Shown here: piece by piece, positions 27,567 to 30,362 of the stretch
How the letters are laid out: every line of letters starts with the position of its first letter
Position numbering within the stretch: the first letter of the stretch is position 1
Source of the DNA: a virus
DNA length: 30,362 nucleotides
IMG/VR virus record: IMGVR_UViG_3300035204_002141
Location: 1-30,362 of that record
Strand: one strand, 5' to 3'
Position numbers and translations under genes: made by a program
Notes under the pieces: model-generated
Told to the model about the DNA's origin: nothing
Databases searched by the model: none
Seen by the model: only the letters and a program-made list of their open reading frames with translations

Positions 27567-30362
27567 CTATCCCGACTTGTCCACGGTTTGATTATAGGTA
27601 ATATTCAAATCGATTTGCTTATTTGTTTTTTTGGAAGTTAGGCGAATTTTGAAAGTTTTGTCCCACAGCAAATCCTCGGCACTTCCAACCTTTACATGAT
27701 CTATCTGATCGATCGCCTTGTCTTGAAAGTCCACATCATCTGTGTCGAGCGCAATCTGCTGCAGTGCGGGCGAAATTTGAAGCACCTTTTTGGCGGTCGT
27801 GGTTGTTTGCAAAAATGGGTTAATCTCCAAATCTTCCTTAAACATCGTATCAAAAAGCGCATATTTATAGCCGCCATCATCAATCAATTCTGCTTCCATT
27901 ATTTCATCAACATATCCCGGCATATTTAGGTCGTTGAGGGCCCTGAAAAGGTAATAGTACTTTCTATTGGGTGCGACCTGATCATAAAATATTATATCTG
28001 TGTATGAAGAATCGCCGGTGTCGTCTGTTAGATCAACTGTTCTTAAGAGTGCGCCATCAAAATCCTCAAACGATTCTGGCTTGGTTTCGATTCGATAAAT
28101 CTCGATCGTTGTTTGTCTTGATACACTCTCCATGTCTGCAAGTTCTGTGGCAAGGAGCAGGTCTTTTGCATGCAAATAGTCATCGCGGTTAATTTTGTCC
28201 TGAGCGCTTACCACGTTTGGGTATGGAGCTGCTGCAAATGATTCGTATGACGCCATGAAAGCCAATTGATTGGTGTTGTCTTGCGCATATGAAGGCAGAA
28301 TGTTCAATCGATTGGGCGGGTTGTCTTGCACTCTTAGTGTCTTTTCGAACATTGGCACTTCCACAATTTGCACATCTGGTTCAACTGTAACCAGGAAATT
28401 CGCCAAGTAAGGCGCCTTGCCGGGATCAAATCTTGAGACTGCGATTCTCTGTGCGTCGGTAGCCAAGGAGCTTATCTGTGTCCAGCCGGGGTCGCCAAGG
28501 GCTCGGTCATACGTTGCTCGGCCGGCCGTAAGCAGATCTGATACTGCTTCATCTGTTGCCGGATCGTAGTATTCTATGCAAAAGTTTTCTGACTCTTTTG
28601 CTCCTATTTCGCCTGTTGAAATGCCAGTAAAATCGGGAGTGCGAGCAGCGGTACCGATCACACGGCTTAGCTGCAAATTTGAATACTTATATTTTAGCCC
28701 GTAAACAACAACATACGCGTACACTCTATAGGTGTAATCCTTATCATATTTCACCTGAGTATCAAAGAAGTCAAAATTCGAGGCCATTTTGTCCGAATTG
28801 TAAAACCAAAAATTCTGCATTACTTCTTCTGTTCCATTCATGCTTCCAATTTTTTCAACTCTATAGGCAATGGTCTCGTTATATTTTGGCTGCATTGCGT
28901 CATTCAGGCGATCGCTTAAGTGCCCCTCGTGGGCCACGGACTCCACATTCAGAAGAGAAGTCATATCCATTGTTCCGAAGCCCCCAAACGCGGTGCTGCC
29001 GGAAGTCCATTCCTCAATTAGGCCGTCTAAGACTCCCAAAGTATTGCCGACGTTGATTGAGCGATATATGCCTTCAGTATCATAGGTGCTATCTGTTTCG
29101 ACATTTTTTGAATCCAAAATGGTAAAGTCAGTTATTTCACACTTAATTTTAGCATGCGAATATAGAAGCAGATCAGCCAGGCTAATACTTTTATATTTTA
29201 CATTTTCAAGAGTTTTTAATTCTGTATTTGCATCCATGTGCGCTGATGATGAAAGCTCCTGTATATACCTTTGTAGTGAAATTTCCGATGGCGTAATCTG
29301 CTCGGGGAGTTGATTTAAAAATGTCGTTTTCAAAAGCCTCATAAGCCTGGTGTCGAAGTCGTGGCGCTTTGCAATATTCCCAAGGAGTTCGGCTTCCGGC
29401 TCTGTGTTGAAGTTTATTTTAATATAATACGGCATGCTTTCGGAAGGAGGATCCCCTTCCTCCCAAAGCTTCATTGCCGGCATGATGGACTCACTATATT
29501 CAAGATAATCCTCAAAACTATTATCATTAAAGATGATATTTTTTAATCTCGTGTTAACATAATCTCGAGTTGAAGAGTTGTGTGTGGGCCCGTCGGAGGC
29601 CATATCTAGATATTGGCCCACAAAATCGGCGGCGCTTGATGTTTCTGGCGGGGTCGCGAAAAATGACCACGGATCTTCGATGGCCCCATTATATGAAATA
29701 TAATTATAAATTTCTGTTCGCAGATCGCTAGAAGCTGTTGCGTTGATCCCTGCCCATTTTAAAATATACCAATTGGGAATGAGCATTTCAGATTCCATGT
29801 CATTAACATAGTTTTGATAATCTTCCCTATAGTGAAGATAGTCGTATGATATTTCCACGTAATCTTTAACGGCTTCTGGGTTACTGAGTTTTCTGCTGGC
29901 TATTTTTGGATAAGGTTTCTTGACTGTAGTGTAGAAGGTGTTGTAAGTTCCTGCATTATAAATCGGAGAATACGTTACGTCATCAATAGTGCCTCCCGTC
30001 CAAACAATCTTCCACATTTTGTCATCTGTGATGTGGTTGGGGTTCCCGTCGACGGTGCACACAAAATGTTTATTTGGAATTATCGTGTCTGTGTTTTGTG
30101 CGCTTTCTGGGATCGCTATAGTTGTCTCGCCGCTGCCGTGGAGATCAATCAGTGTAAAAGATTGAGCCAAATATAGATTTTTATTCATCGGCGAGTCAGC
30201 GTAAAATAATCTAAAATCAATATCTACATTTTCTTCATCAGTTCTGTCAACCGTAAAATATCCGCCTAAATTATTTCTAAGCTGTTCTGTGGAGCCGGAG
30301 AAAAGGTTGCTATCAATTAGCGTGCAAACCCTATACGACATGTCGTCATGAACAACATCGCG
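27567..30362 (-). CDS. large baseplate/tail structural protein (start possibly outside window)
   Basis: From ATG 30341 the product is 924 aa (MSYRVCTLIDSNLFSGSTEQ...). The frame stays open through the right edge (RDVVHDD before the Met) and no ribosome site precedes this ATG, so the real start may lie beyond the window. The sequence is acidic with many Asp/Asn/Tyr. It has a long helical-mixed N-terminal half, a fibronectin-like central part (YDKDYTYRVYAYVVVYGLKY; later APNRKYYYLFRALND, both typical of FnIII-type strands) and an end (KTFKIRLTSKKTNKQIDLNI). The paired TYRVYAYV and KYYYLFRALN segments suggest two FnIII-like modules. The position before other tail genes suggests a large baseplate or fibre-hub component; this is inference. 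Confidence 0.7.
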   Translation of the reverse strand, partial: RDVVHDDMSYRVCTLIDSNLFSGSTEQLRNNLGGYFTVDRTDEENVDIDFRLFYADSPMNKNLYLAQSFTLIDLHGSGETTIAIPESAQNTDTIIPNKHFVCTVDGNPNHITDDKMWKIVWTGGTIDDVTYSPIYNAGTYNTFYTTVKKPYPKIASRKLSNPEAVKDYVEISYDYLHYREDYQNYVNDMESEMLIPNWYILKWAGINATASSDLRTEIYNYISYNGAIEDPWSFFATPPETSSAADFVGQYLDMASDGPTHNSSTRDYVNTRLKNIIFNDNSFEDYLEYSESIMPAMKLWEEGDPPSESMPYYIKINFNTEPEAELLGNIAKRHDFDTRLMRLLKTTFLNQLPEQITPSEISLQRYIQELSSSAHMDANTELKTLENVKYKSISLADLLLYSHAKIKCEITDFTILDSKNVETDSTYDTEGIYRSINVGNTLGVLDGLIEEWTSGSTAFGGFGTMDMTSLLNVESVAHEGHLSDRLNDAMQPKYNETIAYRVEKIGSMNGTEEVMQNFWFYNSDKMASNFDFFDTQVKYDKDYTYRVYAYVVVYGLKYKYSNLQLSRVIGTAARTPDFTGISTGEIGAKESENFCIEYYDPATDEAVSDLLTAGRATYDRALGDPGWTQISSLATDAQRIAVSRFDPGKAPYLANFLVTVEPDVQIVEVPMFEKTLRVQDNPPNRLNILPSYAQDNTNQLAFMASYESFAAAPYPNVVSAQDKINRDDYLHAKDLLLATELADMESVSRQTTIEIYRIETKPESFEDFDGALLRTVDLTDDTGDSSYTDIIFYDQVAPNRKYYYLFRALNDLNMPGYVDEIMEAELIDDGGYKYALFDTMFKEDLEINPFLQTTTTAKKVLQISPALQQIALDTDDVDFQDKAIDQIDHVKVGSAEDLLWDKTFKIRLTSKKTNKQIDLNITYNQTVDKSG

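Overview
The window is a densely packed piece of a tailed phage genome, most likely a T4-like myovirus. It carries a large terminase, a T4-type portal, a gp21-type prohead protease, baseplate/tail proteins and T4-style recombination genes (Mre11/Rad50 = gp47/gp46, primase, RuvC-like nuclease). Every gene I can support lies on the minus strand, so transcription runs from high to low coordinates. No gap between genes exceeds 300 bases; the largest are 1177-1317, 22360-22458, 15480-15557 and 27491-27566. I see no tRNA, rRNA, CRISPR array or insertion sequence. The host is probably a bacterium with sigma70-like transcription and Shine-Dalgarno initiation: three TTGAC[AT]-N17-TA[TC]A[AC]T promoters and many GGAG ribosome sites are visible. 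That argues against Bacteroidetes. A marine origin is my inference from the overall protein style.

Layout in order of transcription (right to left). (1) 30362-23966: four baseplate/tail structural genes. (2) 23953-17091: nucleic-acid and accessory genes: RuvC-like nuclease, a small conserved protein, a SlyD-like prolyl isomerase fused to a SAP-like domain, a DnaG/gp61-like primase, a 304-aa unknown, a 52-aa membrane protein, and one 1051-aa polypeptide joining Mre11/gp47 and Rad50/gp46. The three sigma70-type promoters are all in this block. (3) 17031-14115: an FtsZ/tubulin-like GTPase, small proteins with a shared N-terminal tag, and two virion-type proteins. (4) 14118-13130: a lysis-like set of small membrane and coiled-coil proteins. 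(5) 13140-3803: head assembly and packaging: unknowns, large terminase, portal interrupted by an intein with an HNH nuclease, two probable core/chaperone proteins, a membrane protein, prohead protease and a tagged small protein. (6) 3791-1: a ribosomal protein bS21 homologue, then tail-fibre or decoration genes running off the left edge. No major capsid protein, sheath or tube gene is in the window.

Points that stand out: a recurrent ACTATTTAT box 17-32 nt upstream of six start codons (candidate phage-specific late promoter); the single-chain Mre11-Rad50 fusion; the phage tubulin; the portal intein; the phage bS21; and an N-terminal LKxIIxEE tag on five proteins that resembles a capsid-targeting/protease-cleavage signal. 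Three reading-frame irregularities (in-frame TGA at 14259-14261, a C5 run near 15030, and a +1-frame extension at 20256-20313) are either recoding sites or sequence errors.
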